Of a stretch of 7,441 nt of DNA, positions 5,329-7,441 are shown piece by piece. The DNA lies in contig JABDJM010000344.1 in NCBI GenBank assembly GCA_013002475.1, forward strand, positions 1 through 7,441, in the 5' to 3' direction. Position numbers and translations under genes: made by a program. Each line of letters opens with the position of its first letter. The first letter of the stretch is position 1. The DNA is from Saprospiraceae bacterium. Its GTDB lineage: Bacteria > Bacteroidota > Bacteroidia > Chitinophagales > Saprospiraceae. The notes below the pieces were generated by a model. The model saw nothing but the letters and a program-made list of their open reading frames with translations. It made no database searches and was not told the DNA's origin.

Positions 5329-5958
5329 ATGTTTCTCGAGCCTCATTTTAAAGGACAACGCAGCGGATGGATAGAGGTGATTTGTGGCTCTATGTTCTCC
5401 GGCAAAACTGAGGAATTGATCAGAAGGCTGAAAAGGGCAAAGATTGCCGAACAAAAGGTGAAAATTTTCAAACCTGCTGTTGATACCCGGTATGATGATG
5501 AGAAGGTAGTATCTCATGATGAGAATGCGATTCTTTCTCAACCCATTTCCTCTAGTCGAGAGGCTCTCAAAGTTTCTGACGAAGTTAGTGTGGTGGGAAT
5601 TGATGAAGCACAATTCTTCGACGATGATTTGCCTGATGTTTGTCAGAAATTAGCGCTTCGGGGGATCCGCGTAATCGCCGCTGGTCTGGACATGGATTAT
5701 TCCGGTAAACCATTCGGTCCGATGCCAAACCTACTAGCGGTAGCAGAATATATAACAAAGGTCCATGCAATCTGTCAACACTGTGGTAATCTGGCAACGC
5801 ACTCCTACAGACTAAGCCTGAGTGATGAGCAGGTATTATTAGGAGAAAAAGATAGTTACGAGGCCAGATGCAGAACTTGCTACCAAATGGGCAATATCCT
5901 GGACTTCAGACCAAAAGAAGAGCCCAAAGAAATGCCCGGTCCAACACTGTTTGACTAA
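5329..5958 (+). CDS. tdk: Thymidine kinase, type II (TK1-like)
   Basis: This cytoplasmic salvage enzyme phosphorylates thymidine to dTMP with ATP. The 209-residue protein has the P-loop GSMFSGKT (20-27), the Asp-Glu motif IDEAQFF (91-97, with E93 the likely catalytic base), [13 protein letters not shown] (119-131) and a structural zinc site made of C149/C152 (CQHC) and C181/C184 (CRTC). The lasso region ends at SYEARC. All key residues are present. The start MFLEP followed by [15 protein letters not shown] is typical of Bacteroidota thymidine kinases, so the ATG at 5329 is secure. The last 20 residues are a polar, proline-rich tail beyond the conserved core. The gene is divergent from the pfkA operon and convergent with the secreted hydrolase, with 7 nt between the stops. 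Confidence 0.97.
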   Translation: MFLEPHFKGQRSGWIEVICGSMFSGKTEELIRRLKRAKIAEQKVKIFKPAVDTRYDDEKVVSHDENAILSQPISSSREALKVSDEVSVVGIDEAQFFDDDLPDVCQKLALRGIRVIAAGLDMDYSGKPFGPMPNLLAVAEYITKVHAICQHCGNLATHSYRLSLSDEQVLLGEKDSYEARCRTCYQMGNILDFRPKEEPKEMPGPTLFD

Positions 5959-5965
5959 GAATACT

Positions 5966-7432
5966 TTAGTTACTGACCTTTATAAAAGTTGCCCTTTTAG
6001 TCCTTTGAAGATTTTCATCCAGCAACATGATAATGTAAAATCCATCCTGTAGCTGGGAAAGATCAAATGATCTTCTACCATTTAAAGGTTGCTGGATAAG
6101 TACTCTGCCATCTGGCGTCAATACTCGATAGGATTGAAATGTTTCCAGCTCCTCCAGATCGGCCATATTCAAAATATCAAATACAGGATTTGGAAAAACA
6201 GCCAGTTTCTCGGGTTTGGAAAATTGACTGATTAGCGAGCTTACCATTCCTAATTCCTGGTGAAAGAGCAAATGATTGCTCGCCCCAAAGAAGGCTGGTG
6301 TAGCGCAAGCCCCATGATCAAAAATTATCCCACCGGACTCTATTGCCTGAACATTTGTTCCGCCTGCAGCGATCAATCCAGCTTCCGCAACCAAGCTATT
6401 CTGATAGGGAACCTGGTCATCGCCGATACAATAATACAGTCGGGTAGGAGCTTGAGGAGCCCAATCCACCAGGTCATTATCCTTAAGGGCAATTATCAAA
6501 GGATTGTTTTCCGGGTCATTAATGATCTCCTGCCTAAAGGATTCCTTAAAGATGAAAAGGGGAATACTGGCTCCTTCTTGTTGGATCAATTTTGAGATCA
6601 GTACCTCGTTAAGGTCAGTCAATGAGATTTCCTCTGAAATAAATTGCTCAATATCCGCAATGAATGCTGACTCAAAAATTTGTTCCAGCGAATCATATAT
6701 AGTGCCGTAGGCCGTTTGCATGCCGACAGTGATGTTTACCAGATAACTTGGAAAAAAGTAAACATTGCTGTCCAGCGTGTTTTGCAACATAATATCAGAC
6801 AATGAATAGGGGCCTGACATAGGAGCGGAGGCGTCAACTGTAAACTCAGCGGCGTATTTCTCCTCTATCTCTTTATGCAAACCCAAGGCCCCATGGCCAC
6901 CCTGACTGTACCCGGCCATCAAAAGACCATCATTTATTAGGACGCCAAGGTTAGAAGCTAACTCGCTTGCTGCCCGTAATAAATCGATGCCTGATCTAGC
7001 TTGACTTTCAGCATGGACGTAAGGATGAAATCCCCGACCGGTCCCTAAGCCAGGGTAGTCAGGTGCAACTGCAACGCTTCCCATTCCGGAAAATGCCATT
7101 GTTATTCCTCCCTCCCCGCTCATCTGAGAAGGTACTGCCCAACGGTCGGTTACTGTACCGTGCATATAAGCAATGCGGGGATATATGTAGGTGGAATCGA
7201 GAGGTATGACAACCAGCCCGCTAAGGGTATCAGGGTCACCATGTACATCAACCGAAGTATAGGTCACGCTATAAGCATCCACATCAGTCAAAAAATTGAA
7301 AATAGGATACGAAGCGCTAAGTTGTTGTTGGGTTGCTGAGGAGACAAGCTCAGCAGAGACTATTTGTCCCTGGGCCATCATCATGACAGATAAGGCTACA
7401 CTAAAGGAAAAAGATAAAAGTAGTTTCATCAT
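5966..7432 (-). CDS. Secreted alpha/beta hydrolase with T9SS C-terminal sorting domain
   Basis: This 488-residue protein is predicted to be exported and released or anchored outside the cell. Residues 1 to about 22 form a signal peptide (MMKLLLSFSFSVALSVMMMA, then QGQ). The hydrolase domain spans about 35-405: HGTV (91-94) is a likely oxyanion-hole segment; GYSQGG (174-179) is the nucleophile elbow with S176; GDDQVP (337-342) supplies the acid, probably D338; and FDHG (371-374) supplies H373. This fits a lipase or esterase acting on an extracellular ester, but the substrate is not evident. The only two cysteines, C335 and C376, flank the catalytic acid and base and could form a disulfide. Residues 410-488 form a T9SS type A sorting domain: VFPNPVFDILNM (412-423), YRVLTPDGRVL (435-445), LQDGFYIIML (461-470) and a basic KVSN end. 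The second Met is an alternative start. The promoter lies outside the window. Confidence 0.93.
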   Translation of the reverse strand: MMKLLLSFSFSVALSVMMMAQGQIVSAELVSSATQQQLSASYPIFNFLTDVDAYSVTYTSVDVHGDPDTLSGLVVIPLDSTYIYPRIAYMHGTVTDRWAVPSQMSGEGGITMAFSGMGSVAVAPDYPGLGTGRGFHPYVHAESQARSGIDLLRAASELASNLGVLINDGLLMAGYSQGGHGALGLHKEIEEKYAAEFTVDASAPMSGPYSLSDIMLQNTLDSNVYFFPSYLVNITVGMQTAYGTIYDSLEQIFESAFIADIEQFISEEISLTDLNEVLISKLIQQEGASIPLFIFKESFRQEIINDPENNPLIIALKDNDLVDWAPQAPTRLYYCIGDDQVPYQNSLVAEAGLIAAGGTNVQAIESGGIIFDHGACATPAFFGASNHLLFHQELGMVSSLISQFSKPEKLAVFPNPVFDILNMADLEELETFQSYRVLTPDGRVLIQQPLNGRRSFDLSQLQDGFYIIMLLDENLQRTKRATFIKVSN

Positions 7433-7441
7433 AGCTTATTT

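Noticed and set aside
1..7441. Mobile elements, CRISPR arrays, tRNA or rRNA genes, riboswitches, replication origins
   Set aside because: No transposase or integrase motifs, regularly spaced repeats, cloverleaf-like segments or large structured leaders were seen; the non-coding gaps are all under 140 nt.

Overview
The window looks like a piece of a Bacteroidota chromosome. Three things point there: the thymidine kinase, uracil phosphoribosyltransferase and sodium:solute symporter read like Bacteroidota members of their families; the secreted hydrolase ends in a type IX secretion (T9SS) sorting domain, a system confined to that phylum and close relatives; and several gene starts are preceded by the Bacteroidota -7 promoter box TAnnTTTG rather than a sigma70 -10 box, with weak or absent Shine-Dalgarno sequences. 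The order or genus cannot be fixed from the sequence alone. Gene content is mostly housekeeping and intact. There is no sign of a phage, insertion sequence, CRISPR array, toxin-antitoxin pair or defence island.

Layout. Positions 1-450 (minus): a small coiled-coil protein followed 6 nt later by a second gene cut off by the left edge. Positions 586-1242 (plus): upp, uracil phosphoribosyltransferase. Positions 1317-2804 (plus): a sodium:solute symporter with its own promoter. Positions 2805-5217 (minus): a probable operon transcribed in the order unknown 227-residue two-domain protein, pfkA (6-phosphofructokinase), rhomboid protease. Positions 5329-5958 (plus): tdk, thymidine kinase, divergent from that operon. 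Positions 5966-7432 (minus): a secreted alpha/beta hydrolase with a T9SS tail, convergent with tdk.

How the genes relate. upp and tdk are both pyrimidine salvage enzymes (uracil to UMP; thymidine to dTMP) but are separated and not co-transcribed. pfkA and the rhomboid gene overlap by one base (TAATG), so their translation is probably coupled. The symporter and rhomboid genes meet tail to tail with no spacer and share the palindrome TGATCA as both stop codons. tdk and the hydrolase meet tail to tail with a 7-nt gap. Neither junction leaves room for a normal intrinsic terminator.

The most noteworthy non-coding signals are a 19-bp near-direct repeat (17/19 identical) across the symporter/rhomboid junction, a perfect 19-bp palindrome in the leader of pfkA, and an inverted repeat over the predicted transcription start of the symporter. 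The protein items most worth following up are the unknown two-domain protein heading the pfkA operon and the coiled-coil gene pair at the left edge. I do not see a convincing new multi-gene system; the findings are local and graded accordingly.
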